Positions 42,774 through 49,840 of a stretch of DNA of 64,000 bases are shown here, one piece after another. Every line of letters begins with the position of its first letter. Positions within the stretch are counted from its first letter, which is position 1. The notes below the pieces were generated by a model that was not told where the DNA came from, did no database searches, and saw only the letters and a program-made list of their open reading frames with translations. Location of the stretch: positions 62,001-126,000 of the forward strand of contig NZ_BMRV01000010.1 in the NCBI RefSeq assembly GCF_014648815.1, written 5' to 3'. The position numbers were made by a program, and so were the translations under genes. This stretch comes from Streptomyces flaveolus (GTDB taxonomy: Bacteria > Actinomycetota > Actinomycetes > Streptomycetales > Streptomycetaceae).

Positions 42774-44410
42774 GCGAACGCCCTCCCCCGGCGCACCGCG
42801 AACGAGCCGATGGCCAGCAGGTCCACGGGCGCGGAGCCGAAGCACTCCAGCGCGTCGCGCGGGTCGTCGACCATGGGCCGTCCGGCGGTGTTGAGGCTGG
42901 TGTTGACGACGACGGGCAGCCCGGTGCGCTTCTCGAAGGCGTTCAGCATGCGTGCGACGAGCGGTTCGCGGCGCTCCTCGACGGTCTGGATGCGGGCGGT
43001 GCCGTCGACGTGGACGACGGCCGGGATGCGGTCGCGCCAGGCGGGGGCGACGTCGTGCACGAAGAGCATGTACGGGCTCGGGAGGGGCCCGGTGAAGATG
43101 TCGGCGGCGCGGTCGGCCAGCACCATCGGCGCCACGGGACGGAACTCCTCGCGGCCCTTGACGTGGTTGAGCCGCTCCAGGTTCTCCGCGCGGCCCGGGT
43201 GGGCCATCAGGGAGCGGTGGCCGAGGGCGCGCGGCCCGAACTCGCTGCGGCCCTGGAACCAGGCCACGATGCCGTCCCGGGCGAGTTCCTCGGCGACGGT
43301 CTCGGCGATGTCGTCGGGTTCCTCGTAGGGGATCGCGGCCGTCTCCAGCCAGGCGCGGATCTCGTCGTCGCTCCAGCCGCGGCCGAGGCCGGCGCCGGGC
43401 ATCGGCTCGGGTGCGGCGCCCTCCCGGGCGGCGGCGACGTGCAGGGCGCCGCCGAGGGCCGTGCCGGCGTCGCCGGCGGCGGGCTGCACCCACACGTGCC
43501 GGTACGGGCCGCGCGCGGCGATCTTGGAGTTGGCGACGCAGTTCAGGGCGACGCCGCCCGCCATGGTGAGGGCGTCGCCCCCGGCCTCGCGGTGCAGCCA
43601 GTGGACGAGTTCGAGGAGCAGTTCCTCCAGCACCGCCTGGGTACTGGCGGCCAGGTCCGCGTGGTCCCCGGTCCAGTCCTCGCCCTTGGCGCGGGCCGGG
43701 GCGAGGGCCGCCCAGTCGACGCCGTGGGCGCGGAAGCCGCCGTCGCCGGTGGCGTGGATGTGCTCGCGCAGCCGGTCCAGGTGGCGGGGTGTGCCGTAGG
43801 AGGCGAGGGCCATCACCTTGTACTCGTCGCTGCTGCGCAGGAAGCCGAGGTGCTCGGTCAGTTCCTCGTAGACCAGGCCCAGCGAGTGCGGCAGCGCCTG
43901 GGTGGCGAGGGTGTCGAGCTTGCCGTCGCGGTAGCGGCCGGCCAGGTGGGAGGCGGACTCGCCGCGCCCGTCGAGGACGAGGACGTCGTTGTCGGGGTGC
44001 GGTGAGGCCGGTCCGGCGGAGGCGGCGTGCGCCACGTGGTGCGGGACGAAGACGACCTGGTCGGGGTCGAGCCCGGGCAGCGCGTCGGCGAGGAACTCGG
44101 GGGCCCGGCGGGCGTATTCGAGGCGCAGCGGGTCCCAGGGGTCGTCCAGGCCCATGTCGCGGGCGGGCCGGGCGAGCCGGGGGTCGAAGGAGTACGCGAC
44201 GGCGTCCAGCTCCTCGGGCCGGATCCCGGCGTGCTCCAGGCACCACCGCGCCGACAGCTCCGGTACCTCCCACGCGGAGAAGGGCACCGGGCGCTTGCCG
44301 TGCTTGCGCCGGCTGAAACGCTCTTCCTCGGCGGCCGCAACGGTCCGGCCGTCGACGACGAGTGCGGCGGCCGGGTCGTGGAACAGGGCGTTGATACCAA
44401 GGATGCGCAT
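42770..44410 (-). CDS. carbamoyltransferase (NodU/CmcH family)
   Basis: A 546-residue protein. The N-terminal YrdC/Kae1-like ASKHA domain has MRILGINALFHDPAAALVVD, EEERFSRRKHGKRPVPFSA and VPHHVAHAASA. The TobZ-like middle has MAGGVALNCVANSK and VQPAAGDAGTALGGALH. The C-terminal carbamoyl-transfer region has FQGRSEFGPRALGHRSLMAH, then VKGREEFRPVAPMVL and VVNTSLNTAGRPMVDDPRDA. These enzymes form carbamoyl-AMP from carbamoyl phosphate and ATP and pass it to a sugar hydroxyl. It is the first gene of the 11-gene operon and probably decorates its heptose-containing product. ATG 44410; upstream gap 44411-44563 should hold the operon promoter, in which I see no clear -35/-10 pair. Confidence 0.92.
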   Translation of the reverse strand: MRILGINALFHDPAAALVVDGRTVAAAEEERFSRRKHGKRPVPFSAWEVPELSARWCLEHAGIRPEELDAVAYSFDPRLARPARDMGLDDPWDPLRLEYARRAPEFLADALPGLDPDQVVFVPHHVAHAASAGPASPHPDNDVLVLDGRGESASHLAGRYRDGKLDTLATQALPHSLGLVYEELTEHLGFLRSSDEYKVMALASYGTPRHLDRLREHIHATGDGGFRAHGVDWAALAPARAKGEDWTGDHADLAASTQAVLEELLLELVHWLHREAGGDALTMAGGVALNCVANSKIAARGPYRHVWVQPAAGDAGTALGGALHVAAAREGAAPEPMPGAGLGRGWSDDEIRAWLETAAIPYEEPDDIAETVAEELARDGIVAWFQGRSEFGPRALGHRSLMAHPGRAENLERLNHVKGREEFRPVAPMVLADRAADIFTGPLPSPYMLFVHDVAPAWRDRIPAVVHVDGTARIQTVEERREPLVARMLNAFEKRTGLPVVVNTSLNTAGRPMVDDPRDALECFGSAPVDLLAIGSFAVRRGRAFA

Positions 44411-44563
44411 GGGGTGTGCTCCGTCCCGGGGGACTGCTGGGTCTGTCTGGCCTCGCGGGTGCCGCGGGACAGCTGCCTCAAACACTTGGAGACAACTCAA
44501 TTCCGGAAAAGAGCGGACATCTCACGCATCGTGACGATGCCCGGACGGCCGCTCCACCGGGTC

Positions 44564-45541
44564 CTACGCGGCGACGGCGTGGGCGAACCAGCCGATGGTC
44601 CGCTCCAGCCCCTCGCTCCAGCCGACCCGCGGCCGCCAGCCGAGCCGCTCCCGGGCCAGCGTGGTGTCGGGCTTGCGCCGGCAGGGGTCGTCGACCGGGC
44701 GTTCGACGAACCGGATGCGGGAGCCGGAGCCGGTCAGCTCCACGATGCGCCGGGCCAGCTCCAGCACGGTGATCTCGTCGGCGCCGCCGATGTTCATCGG
44801 GCCGCTCTCACCGGAGGCGGCCAGGGCGAGGACGCCGGCGACGGTGTCGTCGACGTAGCACAGGGAGCGGGTCTGACCGCCGTCCCCGGCGACGGTGAGG
44901 GGCATGCCGTCCAGGGCCTGCGCGATGAAGGTCGGCACGGCACGGCCGTCGCCGGTGCGCATGCGGGGCCCGTACGTGTTGAAGATGCGGACGATGGCGG
45001 TGTCCGTGCCGTGGACCTGGCGATGGGCGGTGACCAGGGCCTCGGCGAAGCGCTTGGACTCGTCGTAGACGCTGCGCGGGCCGATCGGATTGACGTTGCC
45101 CCAGTAGCTCTCGCGCTGCGGGTGCTCGAGCGGGTCGCCGTAGACCTCGGAGGTGGAGGCGAGCAGGAAGCGGGCGCCGTCGGCGTGGGCCCGCTCCAGG
45201 GCGTTGCGGGTGCCGGTGCTGCCGACGTCGAGGGTCTCCAGGGGCAGCCGGAGGTAGTCGGCGGGCGAGGCCGGGCAGGCGAAGTGCAGGACGAGGTCGA
45301 AGCGGCCGGGCAGGCCGCGCAGGGCCGCCGGGTCGGTCGCGTCGGCCCGGACGAACCGGAAGCCGCGGTGCCGTTCCAGCTCGGCCACGTTGCTCCGGGA
45401 GCCGGTGGCCAGGTTGTCGAGGCAGACGACGTCGGTGCCGGCGTCCAGCAGCCGGCCGCACAGGTGGGATCCCACGAACCCGGCGCCGCCGGTCACCAGG
45501 GCCCGGCGCCAGGCGCGTCCACTCACGGGACTCTCGCTCAC
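44564..45541 (-). CDS. NAD-dependent sugar-nucleotide SDR, UDP-glucuronate decarboxylase-like
   Basis: A 325-residue extended SDR. VTGGAGFVGSHLCGRLLDAG gives the NAD loop (G18, G21, G24). LHFACPASPADYLRLPLETL, then FLLASTSEVYGDPLEHPQRE, YWGNVNPIGPRSVYDESKRF (Tyr-Lys pair) and RIFNTYGPRMRTGDGRAVPT strongly match UDP-xylose synthases (UXS). A UDP-xylose-forming role is therefore likely, or a related heptose/hexose dehydratase. GTG 45541 was chosen because GAGGAGAG lies 6-8 bases upstream; the frame also runs 25 codons farther into a promoter-like region. It precedes the glycan operon on the same strand by 153 bases and probably supplies a donor. Confidence 0.88.
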   Translation of the reverse strand: MSESPVSGRAWRRALVTGGAGFVGSHLCGRLLDAGTDVVCLDNLATGSRSNVAELERHRGFRFVRADATDPAALRGLPGRFDLVLHFACPASPADYLRLPLETLDVGSTGTRNALERAHADGARFLLASTSEVYGDPLEHPQRESYWGNVNPIGPRSVYDESKRFAEALVTAHRQVHGTDTAIVRIFNTYGPRMRTGDGRAVPTFIAQALDGMPLTVAGDGGQTRSLCYVDDTVAGVLALAASGESGPMNIGGADEITVLELARRIVELTGSGSRIRFVERPVDDPCRRKPDTTLARERLGWRPRVGWSEGLERTIGWFAHAVAA

Positions 45542-45559
45542 GGGTCTCTCCTCACTCTC

Positions 45560-45579
45560 GCCGACACGTACGTGTCGGC
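45560..45579. promoter_or_regulatory. perfect 20-bp palindrome in the SDR/deacetylase divergent promoter
   Basis: GCCGACACGTACGTGTCGGC is self-complementary throughout, with no loop. It lies 18 bases before the SDR start codon. This suits a dimeric repressor operator rather than an RNA hairpin. Confidence 0.7.
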
Positions 45580-45658
45580 TGAGTAACCCGGACAAAGCGC
45601 CCACTACCTCGAACAAACAGGCGAGAAAACACTATAAACTGCGTATATACTCGCTGTG

Positions 45659-45664
45659 TATAGT
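45659..45664 (+). promoter_or_regulatory. -10 box of a probable leaderless transcript
   Basis: TATAGT ends 6 bases before the ATG at 45671, the spacing expected if transcription starts at the A of ATG. The surrounding 45632-45664 is unusually AT-rich for this genome. No clear -35 box is seen. Confidence 0.5.
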
Positions 45665-45670
45665 CCTCGC

Positions 45671-46459
45671 ATGCCTTCGCTGACCAGCAAGATGACGAAA
45701 ACGGGGACCAGGTTGCGCGGGGCCGCGATTCTCGCGGCGGCCGCCTCGCTGACACTGGCGCTGAGCGGCTGCACCAAGCTCGAGACGACCTCGCCCAGCT
45801 CCGTCCGGGGCGCGGCCGGAGCCCAGGCACGGGCGGCCGGGTTCGGCACCGTCGACTGCCGCAGGGCCAAGTGCATCGCCCTGACCTTCGACGCCGGGCC
45901 GAGCGAGAACTCCGCCCGGCTGCTCGACATACTCAAGGAGAAGCAGGTCCCGGCGACCTTCTTCCTGCTCGGCAAGCGCCACATCGACACGTATCCGGAC
46001 CTGGTCAGGCGCATGGCCGCCGAGGGACACGAGGTGGCCAGCCACACCTGGACGCACAAGATCCTCACGGACGCCGAACCGGACGAGATACGCGAGGAGC
46101 TGGAGCGCCCCAACGAGGAGATAGAGCGCCTGACCGGGCAGCGCCCCACCCTGATGCGCCCGCCGCAGGGCCGCACGGACGACACGGTGCACGACATCTG
46201 CCGCGAGCTGGGGCTGGCGGAGGTGCTGTGGAGCGTGACCGCCAAGGACTACACGACGGACGACTCCGACCTGATCACCGAGCGGGTCCTGGACCAGTCG
46301 TCCCGGGACGGCATCATCCTGCTGCACGACATCTACGACGGCACCGTGCCCGCCGTGCCCGGGATCATCGACGCGCTCAAGAAGCGGGGCTACGTGTTCG
46401 TGACGGTGCCGCAGCTGCTCGCGCCCGGGAAGGCCGAGCCGGGCAAGGTCTACCGCTGA
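45671..46459 (+). CDS. polysaccharide deacetylase (NodB/CE4) lipoprotein with altered metal motif
   Basis: A 262-residue protein with a lipoprotein signal: basic start, hydrophobic ILAAAASLTLALSGC, lipidated Cys at C34. The NodB domain follows. Motif 1 is TFDAGP (72-77), where family members have TFDDGP; the second Asp, usually a metal ligand, is Ala75. Motif 2 SHTWTH (H125, H129) is intact, as are RPPQG and LLHD. It might de-N-acetylate peptidoglycan or a surface glycan, or bind without full activity. The start codon is uncertain: a leaderless ATG 45671 (chosen), or the GTG at 45656. It is divergent from the SDR gene across a 20-bp palindrome. Confidence 0.87.
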   Translation: MPSLTSKMTKTGTRLRGAAILAAAASLTLALSGCTKLETTSPSSVRGAAGAQARAAGFGTVDCRRAKCIALTFDAGPSENSARLLDILKEKQVPATFFLLGKRHIDTYPDLVRRMAAEGHEVASHTWTHKILTDAEPDEIREELERPNEEIERLTGQRPTLMRPPQGRTDDTVHDICRELGLAEVLWSVTAKDYTTDDSDLITERVLDQSSRDGIILLHDIYDGTVPAVPGIIDALKKRGYVFVTVPQLLAPGKAEPGKVYR

Positions 46460-46520
46460 GCCGTGTCCGGGGCCTGGACGGGCGCAGCGGTGGACGGCTC
46501 CCGCTGCCTACGATCGTGGC

Positions 46521-46961
46521 GTGGTCATCTTCTCGCTCGAACGCACCGCCCCGCTCGCCCCGGACGAGGCATGGCGCAGGCTCACCGCATGGCACCGTCA
46601 CGGCGACGCGGTGCCGCTGACCCGGGTCAGCGTGCCCACTCCCCCGCCCACCGGGGTGGGCACGGTGGTCGTCGCCCGCTCGGGGCTCGGCCCGTTCGCC
46701 GTCGACGACACGATGGAGGTGACCGTCTGGCAGCCTCCGCGGGACGGCGCACCCGGCCGGTGCCGGCTGGAGAAGCGGGGCCGGCTGGTCAGGGGCTGGG
46801 CGGAGATCGAGGTCCGGCCGGGCCCCGGCGGCCGGGCGCGCGTCGTCTGGCGCGAGGAGCTGGGCGTCCGCCTGCTGCCGTCCCTGTTCGACGGCGTGCT
46901 GGGCCGGTCGGGGCGGTACGTGTTCGGACGGGCGGTGAACCGGCTGCTCAGACAGCCGTGA
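46521..46961 (+). CDS. SRPBCC-family protein
   Basis: A 146-residue protein with the START/SRPBCC pattern: LERTAPLAPDEAWRRLTAWH as the first strand and helix, VPLTRVSVPTPPPTGVGTVV, the long strands RCRLEKRGRLVRGWAEIEV and ARVVWREELGVRL, and a final helix (SGRYVFGRAVNRLLRQ). Such proteins bind lipids or polyketide-like ligands. GTG 46521 follows a TACGAT hexamer (46509-46514) by 6 bases, so it may be leaderless. Its last 14 bases overlap the end of the convergent XdhC gene. Confidence 0.8.
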   Translation: MVIFSLERTAPLAPDEAWRRLTAWHRHGDAVPLTRVSVPTPPPTGVGTVVVARSGLGPFAVDDTMEVTVWQPPRDGAPGRCRLEKRGRLVRGWAEIEVRPGPGGRARVVWREELGVRLLPSLFDGVLGRSGRYVFGRAVNRLLRQP

Positions 46962-48129
46962 CGGGGTGCGTGCCGCTCACGCCGGGGGCGCCGGTCCGTC
47001 CGGCCGGGAGCGGGGCGTCCTCGTGGTGGATCGGGGTGTGCGCGCCGGTCAGCGAGGCGCCGCTGCCGCCGCGCCGGGCGGCGACGATCTCCGCCGCGAT
47101 CGACAGGGCCGTCTCCTCGGGCGTACGGGCGCCGAGGTCCAGGCCGATGGGGGACCTGAGCCGGGCCAGCTCCCGGTCCGTGACGCCGGCCTCCCGCAGG
47201 CGCTCGTTGCGGTCCAGGTGGGTGCGGCGGGAGCCCATCGCCCCGACGTACGCGACGGGCAGGCGCAGGGCGAGTTCGAGGAGCGGTACGTCGAACTTGG
47301 TTTCGTGGGTCAGCACGCACAGCACCGTGCGGGCGTCGACGTCCGTGCGCTCCAGGTACGCGTGGGGCCACTCGACGACGACCTCGTCGGCGTCCGGGAA
47401 ACGGGCCCGCGTCGCGAAGACGGGGCGCGCGTCGCAGACCGTCACGTGGTAGCCGAGGAACTTGCCGACGCGGGCCAGTGCGGAGGCGAAGTCGATCGCC
47501 CCGAAGACGATCATGCGGGGGGCCGGGACGGAGGTCTCGACCAGCAGCGTCAGCGGTGCTCCGCACCGCGAGCCCTGCTCTCCGATCTCCAGCGTGCCCG
47601 TACGGCCGGCGTCCAGGAAGGCGCCCGCCTCGGCGGCCACCGTGCGGTCCAGTGCGGGGTGCGTGCCGAAGCCGCCGGTGCGGGAGCCGTCCGGGCGGAC
47701 GGCCAGGGCGCGGCCCAGCAGTTCCGCCGGGCCGCTCACGATCCGCGCCAGCGCCATCGCCTCCCCCCGCGCGGCGGCGGCGAGAGCGTCGGCGACGGCC
47801 GGGCGGGCGGGGTCGTCCGCCCGTACCGGCGTGACGAGGATGTCGATGACTCCGCCGCAGGTCAGGCCCACGGCGAAGGCGTCCTCGTCGCTGTAGCCGA
47901 AGCGCTCCAGGACGGCTCGGCCGTCCTCCAGCGACTGCCGGCACAGCTCGTACACGGCCCCCTCCACGCAGCCGCCGGAGACGGAGCCGATCACCGTGCC
48001 CCCGGCGTCCACCGCGAGGGCGGCGCCGGGCGGACGGGGGGCGCTGCCGCCGACGGCCACGACGGTGGCCACGGCGACATCGCGTCCCTGCTCGACCCAC
48101 CGGTGCAGCTCTTCGGCGATGTCCAGCAT
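46948..48129 (-). CDS. xdhC: XdhC/CoxI family molybdenum-enzyme maturation protein
   Basis: A 393-residue protein. The XdhC N-terminal domain (WVEQGRDVAVATVVAVGGSA, PRPPGAALAVDAGGTVIGSV, SGGCVEGAVYE) carries the conserved Gly-rich and Cys elements. LTCGGVIDILVTP follows. The C-terminal Rossmann domain (MIVFGAIDFASALARVGKFL, VVVEWPHAYLERT, VLTHETKFDVPLLELAL, YVGAMGSRRTH) is typical. XdhC binds molybdenum cofactor, ensures its sulfuration and inserts it into xanthine dehydrogenase. It lies downstream of the purine permease and xdh genes on the same strand. A Gly/Pro/His-rich tail of about 35 residues (from ARRGGSGASL) is extra. Confidence 0.9.
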   Translation of the reverse strand: MLDIAEELHRWVEQGRDVAVATVVAVGGSAPRPPGAALAVDAGGTVIGSVSGGCVEGAVYELCRQSLEDGRAVLERFGYSDEDAFAVGLTCGGVIDILVTPVRADDPARPAVADALAAAARGEAMALARIVSGPAELLGRALAVRPDGSRTGGFGTHPALDRTVAAEAGAFLDAGRTGTLEIGEQGSRCGAPLTLLVETSVPAPRMIVFGAIDFASALARVGKFLGYHVTVCDARPVFATRARFPDADEVVVEWPHAYLERTDVDARTVLCVLTHETKFDVPLLELALRLPVAYVGAMGSRRTHLDRNERLREAGVTDRELARLRSPIGLDLGARTPEETALSIAAEIVAARRGGSGASLTGAHTPIHHEDAPLPAGRTGAPGVSGTHPVTAV

Positions 48130-48180
48130 GGTCGGTCTCCTTGCCCGCGGTGATATGGAAGGGGTTCCCCCGGGGAGCGG

Positions 48181-49638
48181 CTAGTGCACGCCCATCCAGC
48201 TCTCGATGGGGTTGAGGGCGAAGTACACGACGAAGATCACCGTCAGTGCCCACATGAACGCGCCGATCTCCCGTGCCCTGCCCTGCGCGACCTTGATGGC
48301 GACGTAGGAGATGACGCCCGCGGCGACACCGGTGGTGATGGTGTACGTGAACGGCATCAGGACGACGGTCAGGAAGACGGGGATCGCCGTGGCCCGGTCG
48401 GCCCAGTCCACGTGCCGGGCGTTCATCATCATCATCGCGCCGATGACGACCAGCGCGGCCGAGGCGACCTCCTGCGGCACGAGCGCCGTGATCGGGGTGA
48501 AGAAGAGGCACGCCGCGAAGAACGCACCGGTGACGACCGAGGCGAGTCCGGTGCGGGCGCCTTCCCCGACGCCGGTCGCGGACTCGACGAAGACGGTCTG
48601 GCCGGAGCCGCCCGCCACGCCGCCGATGGCGCCGCCGGCGCCGTCGATGAACAGCGCCTTCGACAGACCCGGCATCCGGCCCTTGTCGTCGGCGAGCTTG
48701 GCCTCGGTGCCGACGCCGATGATGGTGGCCATCGCGTCGAAGAACCCGGCCAGCACCAGCGTGAAGACGATCATGCCGACGGTCATCGCGCCGACGTCGC
48801 CCCAGCCGCCGAACTCCAGGTGGCCGAAGAGCGAGAAGTCGGGCATGGAGACCGCGCTGCCGTGCAGTTCCGGAGCGCCGTTCGCCCACTGCTTGGGGTC
48901 GATGACCCCGGTGGCGTTCAGTACGGCGGCGACGACGGTTCCGGTGACGATGCCGATCAGGATGGCGCCGGGGGTGTTGCGCGCCTGGAGCATGAAGATC
49001 AGCAGCAGGGTGCCGGCGAAGAGCAGGACCGGCCAGCCGGCGAGTTCGCCGGCGGGGCCGAGGGTGAGCGGGGTGGCCTTGCCCGGGTGGACGAAACCGC
49101 CCTTCACCAGGCCGATGATCGCGATGAACAGGCCGATGCCCATGGTGATGCCGTGCTTGAGGGCGAGCGGGATGGCGTTCATGATCATCTCGCGGAGCCC
49201 GGTGACCACGAGCAGCATGATGACCACGCCGTACATCACGCACATGGCCATGGCCTGTCCCCAGGTCATCTGGGGAACGACCTGTCCGGCGATCACTCCG
49301 GACACCGAGAGGCCGGCGGCCAGGGCGAGCGGCACCTTGCCGACGAAGCCCATCAGGAGCGTGGTGACCGCCGCGGCGAGCGCCGTCGCGGTGATCAGGG
49401 CCTTCTGACTCAGGGTGTTGCCCGCGACGTCCTCGCCGCCGAGCAGGATGGGGTTGAGCAGGACGATGTACGCCATCGCCATGAAGGTGGTGATGCCGCC
49501 GCGCACCTCACGCGCCACCGTGGAGCCACGGTGGGTTATGTGGAAGTAGCGGTCGAGCCAGGACCGGCCGGCGGGGACGCGGGTGCCCGCGCCCGCGTCC
49601 TCGGCTGTGGTCTTGGGCTCGACTGACTGCTGGGTCAT
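48181..49638 (-). CDS. AzgA-type NCS2 permease (hypoxanthine/guanine/xanthine)
   Basis: A 485-residue membrane protein of the AzgA/PbuG subfamily. RYFHITHRGSTVAREVRGGI, TTFMAMAYIVLLNPILL is the diagnostic N-terminus. ESATGVGEGARTGLASVVTG (the ESxxGxxxGxRTG motif) and GFFDAMATIIGVGTEAKL carry the substrate-binding Asp/Glu. It has 12-14 transmembrane helices. I chose ATG 49638 (MTQQSVEP) with GGGAGACG upstream. It sits between xdhC and the xanthine dehydrogenase genes on the same strand and likely supplies hypoxanthine/xanthine. A terminator separates it from the xdh genes, so it uses its own promoter in 49639-49788. Confidence 0.9.
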   Translation of the reverse strand: MTQQSVEPKTTAEDAGAGTRVPAGRSWLDRYFHITHRGSTVAREVRGGITTFMAMAYIVLLNPILLGGEDVAGNTLSQKALITATALAAAVTTLLMGFVGKVPLALAAGLSVSGVIAGQVVPQMTWGQAMAMCVMYGVVIMLLVVTGLREMIMNAIPLALKHGITMGIGLFIAIIGLVKGGFVHPGKATPLTLGPAGELAGWPVLLFAGTLLLIFMLQARNTPGAILIGIVTGTVVAAVLNATGVIDPKQWANGAPELHGSAVSMPDFSLFGHLEFGGWGDVGAMTVGMIVFTLVLAGFFDAMATIIGVGTEAKLADDKGRMPGLSKALFIDGAGGAIGGVAGGSGQTVFVESATGVGEGARTGLASVVTGAFFAACLFFTPITALVPQEVASAALVVIGAMMMMNARHVDWADRATAIPVFLTVVLMPFTYTITTGVAAGVISYVAIKVAQGRAREIGAFMWALTVIFVVYFALNPIESWMGVH

Positions 49639-49788
49639 GGGGTCGTCTCCCAAGGTTCAGAGGGGCACCCGTGTCAACCGCTGGGGCGGCTGCGGGATTT
49701 GGGACGTGCACGACCCGGGGGACGGCCCGAGACGAACGCATGGGTGGTGGTGCTTCGGGGCCCGTGAGCGAGCGGGACCCTGGGTGTG

Positions 49789-49833
49789 CTCCGGGCGGCG
49801 CGGAGTGTGTGACGTTCCGTGCGCCGCCCGGAG
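49789..49833 (-). terminator. terminator after xanthine dehydrogenase
   Basis: A perfect 13-bp stem (49789-49801 with 49821-49833) and a 19-base loop lie 8 bases after the large-subunit stop. Confidence 0.8.
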
Positions 49834-49840
49834 GGTCTTG

